64,000 nucleotides of DNA from Candidatus Poribacteria bacterium (GTDB taxonomy: Bacteria > Poribacteria > WGA-4E > WGA-3G), in the NCBI GenBank assembly GCA_028821605.1, contig JAPPFM010000058.1:230668-294667 (forward strand). Reading direction: 5' to 3'. How positions within the stretch are numbered: position 1 is the stretch's first letter; every line of letters starts with the position of its first letter. Below are positions 8,312 to 16,955 of this stretch, one piece after another. Below the pieces are notes generated by a model that did not search any database, had not been told where the DNA came from, and saw nothing but the letters and a program-made list of their open reading frames with translations. The translations under genes and the position numbers were made by a program.

Positions 8312-9513
8312 GAAAAGTAACCCTCTCTTTGGTGACATGCCTCTTCATCTTTATAGAACTGAGCGTAAGCAGCGTGTCCGCGCAGTTTCAACCCGAATTC
8401 GGACAAGACCTCTTGGAAAAAAAATTTGAAAACTCTAAAACAGAATCTGCAAAACTCACACTCAATGCCCATTTTTCCAATACGTTTAACAATCACATCG
8501 AACTCGGCTTGAGTGTAGATCCTTACACGAGCAGCCTTGCCGGAGAAGAAGATCCGCAACTTGCAGGCTTGATTAACCGCCTCGGTGTTAACTTAGGCGG
8601 AGATTTGCCGATAGCCGATAAACTCCGACTCAAATTACAATATACACCGCAAGTTGAAAACTATACTGGTGCTGAAGGAAAACTTAACGAATTTGACGCG
8701 TTCAGTAACATATTCTTAACCGAACTTAGTTTCAAACCCCTTACAAGTTTACCACCATTCATTACCTCGTATCAGTTGCAACGTTTCGTGCGAACCTCTA
8801 ACGTTTACAACAACATAGAACAGCAGCTTGGTCTACGTTTTGGACGTGTGCTGGAATATAATCTACGTCTACACCGGTTCGATGATGAAGAAGCACGCAG
8901 AGAGGATTTCCTACTTGTCGGTTCCACCAACCATAAGATGACATCGCGCATGGAATTTGGGCTTCTCAAACAGGTACTCAGCAAACTGGAATACGGGATA
9001 GAGCATGGCAGCTACCAAACCAATTTGAACAACCTTATTTTAGGTGTGACAGGACTGGACGACAATGAACGTCGAAAAGACTGGCGACATATCGGCTCCG
9101 CGAAACTCATACAAGTAGCAACGGAAGGACTCATGTTTCAGGAAGAGGTTAACCTATTCCTGAATCGTTCCAACGTCGATTTCTTCAACTTCGTTAGCAC
9201 CGAGATCGCAGCGAGTTCCTTTTATCGGTTTGATACCGGACGCTGGATACGACTCCGTCTCTCCAGACTGTGGGTGCAGTTTGAAGGCAGACAGATTCTT
9301 GACGAAACGGGAAACATTCCAGAAAATCCAATAAACCGTCGGGATACACAGATAGGCGGAAATGTGCAGGTGAACTGGCAATTTAATTCACATCTAACAC
9401 TCAGCGCTGACTATCAGATAACCCAAAACCAAACCAATGAAGCGGATCCGTTGCTTGACTTTCTCAACTATACACACACCATTACGACGCTCACGGTACG
9501 TGGAGAGTATTGA
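8308..9513 (+). CDS. Probable outer-membrane beta-barrel protein
   Basis: This 401-residue protein starts with a clear signal peptide (MRKVTLSLVTCLFIFIELSV, cleavage likely after SVSA). The remainder is rich in alternating polar/hydrophobic strands, for example AKLTLNAHFSNTFNNHIELG, KLRLKLQYTPQVENY and HLTLSADYQIT, and ends with LTVRGEY, an aromatic C-terminal residue common in barrels. No specific family is recognised; it resembles uncharacterised DUF481/porin-like barrels. ATGA overlap with the preceding small gene means co-translation, which is odd for a PIN-associated gene and may be chance. Confidence 0.6.
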   Translation: MRKVTLSLVTCLFIFIELSVSSVSAQFQPEFGQDLLEKKFENSKTESAKLTLNAHFSNTFNNHIELGLSVDPYTSSLAGEEDPQLAGLINRLGVNLGGDLPIADKLRLKLQYTPQVENYTGAEGKLNEFDAFSNIFLTELSFKPLTSLPPFITSYQLQRFVRTSNVYNNIEQQLGLRFGRVLEYNLRLHRFDDEEARREDFLLVGSTNHKMTSRMEFGLLKQVLSKLEYGIEHGSYQTNLNNLILGVTGLDDNERRKDWRHIGSAKLIQVATEGLMFQEEVNLFLNRSNVDFFNFVSTEIAASSFYRFDTGRWIRLRLSRLWVQFEGRQILDETGNIPENPINRRDTQIGGNVQVNWQFNSHLTLSADYQITQNQTNEADPLLDFLNYTHTITTLTVRGEY

Positions 9514-9557
9514 AGCAATCTGTGTATTTCCGAACCTCTGCTCGCTTCAGTGTGGTG

Positions 9558-11087
9558 TTATCGCTTGCCCTTAAAAAGTTTCAACTTCCCTTCCGATGCA
9601 ATCAGTGTATAACACCTCTCAATCGCATCAGCAACGATAGGTTCATCGGGAGTATCCCATAACAACAGATAATCCACATTGTCAGCGTAATCGCAGAGAT
9701 CAATCCGCTCCGGTTGCCAGTGCACAACTTGCACCCATTCCTTCTCTTCTAACGGCGTTTCAAAATCTGCGTTGAATCGGATCGGAAAATAGTCAAACTG
9801 TATCTCATAGTTACCGAGGTTGATGCATCCATTGTCAAGACAGTAGTAATTCGCCGCATTGACAAAGATGCCCACGCGCTCGGAGCTGCCCCTCGGATCA
9901 AAGTGAAGCGGGAGGATGACCTTATTCTTCTCAACCCGCTGCACAAACGCGTTAAACTCGCTTATCTCAACGTTGAGATTTCTGAAGAGAACGCTAACAT
10001 AAACGATGTTAACGAGTGCGAAAAACGTGACGACCGCTGTGAATACACGTTGCCACTGTTGCTTATCAAATCCACGGAACCACGCCAATATGACAAGGGT
10101 GGCTAAAATGGCAATCCTGTCGTTGACCCAACCGCCCGGACCGATAGAGTTTGGTAGGATAAAGTAGAGTCCGAAAAGCACACCAGCAAGACACAAGAAC
10201 GCTTTCTGTCCAGTATGCGCTGCCGCCATCTCCGTCCTATTTCGCCAGATTGTTACAACACAGAGAAAGATTAAAAAAGCAGACACAGCAGCGGAGAGCC
10301 AACTCGGAGCCTCGGTGTAAGAGACCAGTACATGCATACCGATCAAGTTGGCGAAGAGTTCTCCGACCCTTCCGAGTCCAAACTCAGGCGGTTCGCCTGC
10401 CAATAGGTCAGAAGTAGGAAGGTAGGCAATAAGAAGTAGGGCTGCCGGTAGGAGATAGCATCCTGTAATGAGAATCCGTTTGAAGTCTCTCCTGAAATGG
10501 AACAGTGCCAGCAAAGCAATAGAGAACAAGATGAAAACATAAGAGATGAGGTGTGCGAAATAGGTGATAACGATGAGCAAGTTGAGTAGAACGATCCGTT
10601 TTCTGTTCATCTCGTCCTTGTGTTTCCACCAATAGCCGAGTGCAAGTAAAAAGAGAGGGACACTGACAGCGAAATTGTAGAACCCCATAAGAAAAAGGTA
10701 ATTGTAGATAAACGTAAAACTAAGTATGACGAGCGCATATCGTCCGCGCTGGACAGCGTTAAGGAAATAGTAGATTGCGAGCGGGAACAGGATAACATAG
10801 AGACTCAGAAAGATTTTCTCGGCGATAAGCGGTGGAAAGACGAACATTAACATCGCCAACGAAAAGTGCGAAAGCCAGTTGGGAAAAGGATACCAGTTAA
10901 TCTCGTAATAATCACGAAATTCATATTCAGGGTTGCTGTATTCTGTTAGGATTTGGGAGTTATAGACGTGACTCACACCGTCTTGCGTCGGAAAATAAGG
11001 GAACAACCATATCGGTAACAGATAGATAACAATTAACACACCGATCAAAAGCGAACACTTTGTATAGAAGCGAGAGAAGAACTCCAT
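9558..11087 (-). CDS. Polytopic membrane protein, possible GT-C glycosyltransferase
   Basis: About 509 residues with about ten or more hydrophobic segments followed by a soluble C-terminal region. An Asp lies in the first external loop (FPTQDGVSHVYNSQIL), a position typical of the catalytic acid of GT-C glycosyltransferases. The soluble tail (LPLHFDPRG... through LKLFKGKR) is typical of such enzymes in this phylum. I chose the ATG at 11087 because AAAGGA precedes it at the right spacing; an in-frame ATG at 11102 has no such site. The substrate is unknown and no glycan genes flank it. Confidence 0.6.
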   Translation of the reverse strand: MEFFSRFYTKCSLLIGVLIVIYLLPIWLFPYFPTQDGVSHVYNSQILTEYSNPEYEFRDYYEINWYPFPNWLSHFSLAMLMFVFPPLIAEKIFLSLYVILFPLAIYYFLNAVQRGRYALVILSFTFIYNYLFLMGFYNFAVSVPLFLLALGYWWKHKDEMNRKRIVLLNLLIVITYFAHLISYVFILFSIALLALFHFRRDFKRILITGCYLLPAALLLIAYLPTSDLLAGEPPEFGLGRVGELFANLIGMHVLVSYTEAPSWLSAAVSAFLIFLCVVTIWRNRTEMAAAHTGQKAFLCLAGVLFGLYFILPNSIGPGGWVNDRIAILATLVILAWFRGFDKQQWQRVFTAVVTFFALVNIVYVSVLFRNLNVEISEFNAFVQRVEKNKVILPLHFDPRGSSERVGIFVNAANYYCLDNGCINLGNYEIQFDYFPIRFNADFETPLEEKEWVQVVHWQPERIDLCDYADNVDYLLLWDTPDEPIVADAIERCYTLIASEGKLKLFKGKR

Positions 11088-11197
11088 TGTTTTTCCTTTC
11101 ATCCCAAACTTAGGCGTTGAAATTTTCAGGACTTCAGTTATAATGTTATCATGTCTTTGTATTTTGGCGTTAGCATTTTTAGATTGGAGAACATTTC

Positions 11198-12532
11198 ATG
11201 ACCATAGACCAAGTTGAACGTTTCGTCGAAGAGAACGGGATTGAATTTTTTCTCTGCTCTTTTGTAGAAATGAGCGGGACCCCGAAAGGAAAGGTTATCC
11301 CATCCACACATCTTGAGGACATGGCAGAAGAGGGCGCAGGTTTCGGCGGCTTTGCCGCAGGCGAGATAGGGCAATACCCACACGATCCGGAGATGGCGAG
11401 CATCCCCGATTTTAATTCGTTGACAATCGTCCCCTGGCGGAAAAATTTAGCGTGGGTAGCAGGGGATATGTTCGTCGAAGGTAAGTCGTGGCACTACTGT
11501 CCGAGGACTATCCTGCGACAGCAATTAGAAAAAACAAGAGAAATGGGTTACGTCTTCAATGTCGGTATTGAGGCGGAATTTATGCTTTTGAAGCAGGACG
11601 AGACAGGGCAATACACGCCATGGGATAAACTCGATACTTTAGATAAACCGTGTTACGATCTAAGAGCGTTGCACCGCAATCTTGATATGATGACAACGCT
11701 TATTAAATATATGCAAGAATTGGAGTGGGAACCCTACGCAAACGACCACGAAGATGGAACGTGCCAGTTTGAGACGAACTGGACCTATTCGGATGCCCTT
11801 ACAACAGCTGATCGGCATACCTTTTTCAAGTGGATGGTTAAAACGATCGCTGAGGAACGAGGATTATTGGCAACATTTATGCCGAAGCCGTTCACCAACC
11901 TGACGGGTAACGGCGCACATTTCCACATGAGTCTCTGGGATACGGCAAATCAGACGAACCTATTCCTTGATGAGAACGATAAAAACGGCTTGTCCCAACT
12001 TGCCTACTGGTTCACAGGTGGTGTTCTGAAACATGCGAAAGCGGTCACGGCGGTCACAAATCCGCTTGTGAATAGCTACAAACGTTTGGTTCGTAGACCA
12101 CCGCGTTCCGGTTCATCATGGGCACCCGTTTACGTCACCTACGGTGCTAACAATCGGACGCAGATGGTCCGGATCCCGGCACCGGGGCGCATCGAAAATC
12201 GATTAAGTGATGGTGCCGCAAATCCTTATCTGGCAGCGACGGTACTGCTTGCAGCCGGATTAGACGGTATTGAGAATCAGATAGATCCCGGCGTGCAAAA
12301 CGAGGACAACCTTTACGAGGTCCCGGAAGATGAATTGCAGCGACGGGGTATTGGTGCCTTGCCAACGACACTCAGCGAAGCCGTAGACGCGCTTGAAGAA
12401 GACGAAGTCATCAAAAACGCGCTTGGGAACGAATATGCTGACTACTACATTCAGGTCAAACGTGAGGAATGGCGAAACTACCATTGGAGCATCAGCCAGT
12501 GGGAAACGGCCAACTATTTGGAGGTTTATTGA
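11198..12532 (+). CDS. glnT: Glutamine synthetase, GlnT (type III glutamate-ammonia ligase) family
   Basis: The 444-residue protein has both GS domains. The N-terminal grasp region reads FFLCSFVEMSGTPKGKVIPS; the C-terminal ATP-grasp-like barrel has metal and substrate residues in GIEAEFMLL, HEDGTCQFE, GNGAHFHMSLW and NNRTQMVRIP, then ENRLSDGAANPYLAATVLLA. It lacks the Tyr-adenylylation segment of classic GlnA, and its sequence is closest in style to the GlnT group (GAGFGGFAAGEIGQ, HDPEMASIPD, SLTIVPWRKNLAWVAGD). Members of this group may act on glutamate or make gamma-glutamyl amides such as gamma-glutamylmethylamide, so the exact acceptor is uncertain. It stands alone between divergent and unrelated genes. 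Confidence 0.85.
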   Translation: MTIDQVERFVEENGIEFFLCSFVEMSGTPKGKVIPSTHLEDMAEEGAGFGGFAAGEIGQYPHDPEMASIPDFNSLTIVPWRKNLAWVAGDMFVEGKSWHYCPRTILRQQLEKTREMGYVFNVGIEAEFMLLKQDETGQYTPWDKLDTLDKPCYDLRALHRNLDMMTTLIKYMQELEWEPYANDHEDGTCQFETNWTYSDALTTADRHTFFKWMVKTIAEERGLLATFMPKPFTNLTGNGAHFHMSLWDTANQTNLFLDENDKNGLSQLAYWFTGGVLKHAKAVTAVTNPLVNSYKRLVRRPPRSGSSWAPVYVTYGANNRTQMVRIPAPGRIENRLSDGAANPYLAATVLLAAGLDGIENQIDPGVQNEDNLYEVPEDELQRRGIGALPTTLSEAVDALEEDEVIKNALGNEYADYYIQVKREEWRNYHWSISQWETANYLEVY

Positions 12533-12567
12533 TGTTGGGAACAACTGGCTTGTCTCTACGTAAAGAA

Positions 12568-12591
12568 TCGCGAGCACAGCTCGCTCCTACA
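12568..12591 (-). repeat. REP-like hairpin
   Basis: Read on the minus strand it is TGTAGGAGCGAGC-TGT-GCTCGC-GA, very close to the GTAG-headed REP elements known from pseudomonads. It lies between glnT and the lipoprotein gene. Confidence 0.65.
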
Positions 12592-12624
12592 GAAAGAGGA
12601 TCCGTTGGTACAAAGGAATAATTG

Positions 12625-13782
12625 ATGAGAATTTTATTCAGACTGTTCGGTCTCGTACTTGTATGTTTGTCCATTATTTACATGGTGAGTTGCGGACAGC
12701 GTGAAGAAGATAATGAGGTTGACGCAATCGCATTGGTGAGTGCGGAACCACCAGTTGGAAGTACTGTCAAGACAAACGGAACTATCACTGTTACTTTTGA
12801 CGGTGTTCCAAGCAACCTATCAGTAAATGTAGGTGTCGTAAAACAATTAGGTACAACGGTTACAATCTCCGGTCCCTTCACCCCGGGTCCACTCTCGCTA
12901 TCAATTACGTGGTCGGATGGGGCTCAAACACTCACCTATACCGTCGCAACATCTACCTCTTCAACGACTGATTTGTCCCCCGAACCTGAACCGGAAATTA
13001 TCCCTGAACCCGAACCGATTATTCCAGAGGGAATGGTCCTGATTCCAGAAGGTGAATTCCAAATGGGCAGCAACGACGGGAACGCTGATAACGATGAACA
13101 GCCGGTGCACAAAGTTCACCTCGACGCGTTTTACATAGACGTAAACGAGGTAACCAACGGAGAATTTAAGGATTTTCTCCTTGCGAACCCCGCGTGGCAA
13201 AAAGACCGCATCGATGCAAAATTTCGCGACGCTAATTACCTACAAGACTGGAATGGGAATAACTTTCCGCTTGGGGAACGGGACCATCCCGTACGCTATG
13301 TAAGCTGGTACGCGGCAATGGCTTACGCAGTTTGGGTAGATAAGCGTTTACCGACAGAAGCAGAATGGGAGAAAGCGGCACGCGGTGGATTAGAAAGGAA
13401 ACAGTATCCGTGGGGCAACGGCATTAATCTTAACAGGGCAAACTACGGTAAGCATCTTGGCGAGACGACCCCTATCGGCGAATATCCTCCGAACGACTAC
13501 GGTGTGCATGACATCGCAGGGAACGTATGGGAGTGGTGCCTTGACGAATATCAAGCCGACTTCTACGCCAACTCTCCCCGTCGAAACCCCACCGCAGGTG
13601 CGAAGAATGTCGAAGAAATTGTCAACAATTTTGAAAACATTGTAGATTTCCGCGTCCTGCGCGGTGGTGGATGGAACAGCAATCCTGAGTGGTTGCGTGC
13701 CTCAAATCGCCACGGGACAAGTCCGGCTTATGCTGGTATCGGTGCCCTCGGGTTTCGTTGTGCGAAAAGCGTATCCCCCTAA
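12625..13782 (+). CDS. Lipoprotein with a formylglycine-generating-enzyme (SUMF1/FGE) domain
   Basis: The ATG at 12625 follows AAAGGA; a TTG lies one codon earlier. Residues 1-24 form a lipoprotein signal ending in the lipobox MVSC, so the protein is probably membrane-anchored. Residues about 35-110 form an Ig-like region (VSAEPPVGSTVKTNGTITVT). A Pro/Glu linker (EPEPEIIPEPEP) leads to the FGE fold: GMVLIPEGEFQMGS, EVTNGEFKDFL, RLPTEAEWEKAARGG, GVHDIAGNVWEWCLDEY, VLRGGGWN and LGFRCAKS. Many members of this fold are not sulfatase activators but bind or modify other ligands; no sulfatase gene is present here. The domain call is firm; the function is open. Confidence 0.85.
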   Translation: MRILFRLFGLVLVCLSIIYMVSCGQREEDNEVDAIALVSAEPPVGSTVKTNGTITVTFDGVPSNLSVNVGVVKQLGTTVTISGPFTPGPLSLSITWSDGAQTLTYTVATSTSSTTDLSPEPEPEIIPEPEPIIPEGMVLIPEGEFQMGSNDGNADNDEQPVHKVHLDAFYIDVNEVTNGEFKDFLLANPAWQKDRIDAKFRDANYLQDWNGNNFPLGERDHPVRYVSWYAAMAYAVWVDKRLPTEAEWEKAARGGLERKQYPWGNGINLNRANYGKHLGETTPIGEYPPNDYGVHDIAGNVWEWCLDEYQADFYANSPRRNPTAGAKNVEEIVNNFENIVDFRVLRGGGWNSNPEWLRASNRHGTSPAYAGIGALGFRCAKSVSP

Positions 13783-13805
13783 CACACAAGAAAATAAGGG
13801 AAGAA

Positions 13806-13861
13806 TGGAAGGAACACTCTCTTCCACTCTTCCAATTCTTCCATCCTTCTTCCTCTTTAGG
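13806..13861. repeat. GGAAG/CTTCC intergenic element, copy 2
   Basis: GAATGGAAGGAAC followed by a CTTCC-rich run (CTTCCACTCTTCCAATTCTT, CCATCCTTCTTCC) lies between two convergent genes. It could serve as a shared terminator. Confidence 0.55.
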
Positions 13862-13865
13862 AGGT

Positions 13866-16800
13866 TCACTTCCGTATCAACATTTTCCGCGTCGCCGTGA
13901 AATCACCGGCAGTGAATGTGTAAAAATAGAGACCGCTTGCCACGGGTTCACCGAACGCATTTCTACCCTCCCAATACGCCGCACGACTTTTGCTTTGGTA
14001 GATACCCGCAGCCTGATGCCCCAATGCCAACGTCCGAACCAACTTCCCATCCACTGAATAGATCGACACGGTGACATCTGCAGGCTCTGACAACTGATAC
14101 GGGATCCATGTCTCTGGGTTGAACGGATTCGGGTAGTTTGGCAGGAGTGCGGTTTCTGGCGGAATCACGCGTGCGAGAAGTTGTTCCAGTATTGCAAGGC
14201 CTCGAAGGAAGTTGGGATCCGTGTGCCCCATCCGCTTGGCTCCCGATAGCCACTGTTGAACTGTCTCCAGCGTGGCACCGGAAAAGTTCGGAGCTGCCGG
14301 AGCACCGGGTGCATCCTTTAATTCTACGGCGATGAGTGCCATATCGTCAAGGTCAACATCTCCATCGCCGTCAACATCTTGTACGTATACGCCAGTTGCA
14401 TTCAACATCTTGGCAACATCCAAAAGATCGACAACGTTGATAACACCGTCGCAACTAACATCTAACGCTTCAATGTCTACAGTACTCAGTGAACCTGGGT
14501 CGGTCAAAGACCTGATTGGATGTATCGATGCCCCTGTAAAGGTGACAGAACTTTCTGACTTATTGATAACATCAAGATAAAATGGGCCCTCTTGAACAAC
14601 AGGAGAAAGAAGTCTCATAATTTTTTCGTAATCCAACCCAGTCTCCTTCACTGCCCCGGCAGGGCTTCCATTTGCGTGTGAGAGAGCCAAATCTAAATCA
14701 TGGGCACTGTTCTCCCATGAAATAGCAACGGTGAGAGAAACACGGTTTGCATTCGGATAAGCGTTTTCAGCATTTAAGAATAGACCGCGAAACCAAGATC
14801 CGACCAGGCGCGGGGTAATTTTAAAGCGCACTGTCTTCCCAGAAGCCACTATGCCACCGAAGATGATATTATCCGCTTTGACGAGCCCCGCCCCGTAAGC
14901 GTGATTCGGAGTCGTCGGAGTCGTTGGAATGCTACCAATACCTCTTTCAGCACCGCGGACGATCGCGGATTTAACCTCGTCTGGGCTAAAATTCCATTTG
15001 CCCTCGCGATTTTTCCCAACAGCATCGAGAATTAATGCCGCAACGCCTGCCACATGAGGAGCAGCCATGCTAGTGCCTGTGCCATGTCGATAGGGGGCAT
15101 CTACCTGTTCAGTGAGTCCTGTTGAACAAATAGCTGTCCCTGGTGCTACCACATCTGGCTTAATAATCTCTACGCTGCGACTGCTGCGACTCTGGATAGA
15201 ATGACCTTGACTCGAAGTATGCCACAACGTATTACTATAGTCCACGTTACCAACCGTGATCGCTTTCCTGCTGTAAGGGAAGCTAGCAATCGTTCCCCTT
15301 GAATCAGGCGTTTTAAATTCATGTTCCTCGTCCACCCACACCTCATAAGACTGCGGCTGCCCGCCTTGACCGCTATATCCCTCTACTTGAACGGTAAATG
15401 ATAAGGAGTGAGGATTATTTTCAGGTTGATACGAGCACTTCACCTGTTCATAAAAATTTCCGGCGTATTTTGTCTTACGCTTCAAAAATCCACGATGACT
15501 ACGCGATGCACAGACTTCTTGACCATTATTATCCAGAATTGCTAAATCTAAATCATTCGCCTCGTTATTCCATATCAGGGTAACCTTAAAGTTATATTCA
15601 CCACCAATATCCCAATCAACTTCAAGATCGTGATGTGCGATAGGGATAGGGTTTGGGTTTGGGGAAAGTGTAAAACGCCCACTATCGCGTAACTGCCCTT
15701 CGTTACCGGCAGCTATAACAACGACGGTACCGTTACTGACAACCCTATCAACGAGTCGAGAGACTGGATCTCTCCCATCCCAACCGTAAGTCCAAGAGTC
15801 ACCACTTCCTATACTCATGTTGATAACGTCAGCCTTATGCTTGGCACGAGGAATGCGAGTGCGAACACTCCACCTAATTGCATCGTCAACAACGGAAAGA
15901 TTAGCAGTAAGTACTAAATCTGCTATTATCTCTCCATACGATAAATCCAGCACTTTAGCATCAAGGAAATTAACTTCTGGGGCAACCCCAGTCATCCCAA
16001 TGCCATCGGCTGCCGCGCCAATAATACCCGCGACATGAGTGCCGTGGTCACTATCTTTCTTACCCAGGTCCTTACCGTCTCTAACATCTCCAAGTTTGTA
16101 TCTCGCATCCTTAACCCGATTTTCAAACTCGGGGTGCCCACCATCTATACCGTCGTCAATAACAGCAACATAAACGCCTTTCCCCGTAACGCCAAGGCCC
16201 GTCGGACGGGGTTTATGAATCCTATCCGCCCCGATCTGCTGTAGTCTGCTCCATTGTAATTTCGCTTTACTATCCGGCCATATCTCCGAGACGAAGGGTT
16301 GCCTAATTAGAGCAGCGAGATTTTTAACTGGAATTACAATGCATGCCCCCTTAATAATGTCGTAAGTAGAACGGACCTCACCTCCTAAACCGAGAACCGC
16401 AGAAATTTCACCGATGCCCAAAGGGGCATCCGACATAATAATGACAGAGATATGCTTTTGCGCGATAAAATCCTGGATAATCTCCGAAGCGGTTTCGTGG
16501 AGAGTAGGCGGCTTATCGCCAGCAATTATTGAGGAACTTTGACTCGGCGAACCAAAGTCCGACGAGTCACCAAAATCAATAGTGTGCACAATTTTCCCGA
16601 ATCGCTCTCGGAGTTGGGAATGAATCGCCGTTTGGATTTCTAATAGCACGGGGCCCCGTAGTTTCCGGTAGTCCTGTTCAGTGAGGGTGCCGAGGTTCAA
16701 ACCGTGTGCGATTTCTTCTTCAACGACTCCAAACGCCGCTTTGCTCCGTAAGATCTCATCTGTGATATGGAGGGTACCAACGCGATCCGGGTTCGCCTCT

Positions 16801-16871
16801 CCTAAACTCGCAGTAAGAAGCATTAGAAGGGTGATACTCAAAACGATTGTGAAGACGGATGTTTTTTTCAA
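13866..16871 (-). CDS. Secreted subtilisin-like (S8) protease with dockerin-like repeats and C-terminal sorting domain
   Basis: A 1001-residue exported protease with a signal peptide (residues 1-26). After a propeptide-like region (to about 215) comes the S8 domain with Asp239 (AVIDDGID), His276 (DHGTHVAG), oxyanion Asn390 (AAGNEG) and Ser601 (GTGTSMAAPHVAG): the triad is complete. A beta-sandwich insertion (about 400-530) contains NEANDLDLAIL, and a related unit with NSAHDLDLALS follows the protease domain. Two Ca-binding dockerin-like loops (DVSCDGVINVVDLLD; DVDGDGDVDLDDM) precede a helical linker (VQQWLSGAKR, FLRGLAILEQLLARV) and the NYPNPFNPETWIPYQL domain, ending FTATRKMLIRK. It is likely displayed on or released from the surface. 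Three neighbours share the same tail. Confidence 0.9.
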   Translation of the reverse strand: MKKTSVFTIVLSITLLMLLTASLGEANPDRVGTLHITDEILRSKAAFGVVEEEIAHGLNLGTLTEQDYRKLRGPVLLEIQTAIHSQLRERFGKIVHTIDFGDSSDFGSPSQSSSIIAGDKPPTLHETASEIIQDFIAQKHISVIIMSDAPLGIGEISAVLGLGGEVRSTYDIIKGACIVIPVKNLAALIRQPFVSEIWPDSKAKLQWSRLQQIGADRIHKPRPTGLGVTGKGVYVAVIDDGIDGGHPEFENRVKDARYKLGDVRDGKDLGKKDSDHGTHVAGIIGAAADGIGMTGVAPEVNFLDAKVLDLSYGEIIADLVLTANLSVVDDAIRWSVRTRIPRAKHKADVINMSIGSGDSWTYGWDGRDPVSRLVDRVVSNGTVVVIAAGNEGQLRDSGRFTLSPNPNPIPIAHHDLEVDWDIGGEYNFKVTLIWNNEANDLDLAILDNNGQEVCASRSHRGFLKRKTKYAGNFYEQVKCSYQPENNPHSLSFTVQVEGYSGQGGQPQSYEVWVDEEHEFKTPDSRGTIASFPYSRKAITVGNVDYSNTLWHTSSQGHSIQSRSSRSVEIIKPDVVAPGTAICSTGLTEQVDAPYRHGTGTSMAAPHVAGVAALILDAVGKNREGKWNFSPDEVKSAIVRGAERGIGSIPTTPTTPNHAYGAGLVKADNIIFGGIVASGKTVRFKITPRLVGSWFRGLFLNAENAYPNANRVSLTVAISWENSAHDLDLALSHANGSPAGAVKETGLDYEKIMRLLSPVVQEGPFYLDVINKSESSVTFTGASIHPIRSLTDPGSLSTVDIEALDVSCDGVINVVDLLDVAKMLNATGVYVQDVDGDGDVDLDDMALIAVELKDAPGAPAAPNFSGATLETVQQWLSGAKRMGHTDPNFLRGLAILEQLLARVIPPETALLPNYPNPFNPETWIPYQLSEPADVTVSIYSVDGKLVRTLALGHQAAGIYQSKSRAAYWEGRNAFGEPVASGLYFYTFTAGDFTATRKMLIRK

Positions 16872-16955
16872 GATTTATTCCTCCTTAGTTCTATAGAGCG
16901 ATGGCTCGGAAGCCAATAAACATTAGCATCCCAACTATCATAAGGTCTTATGATA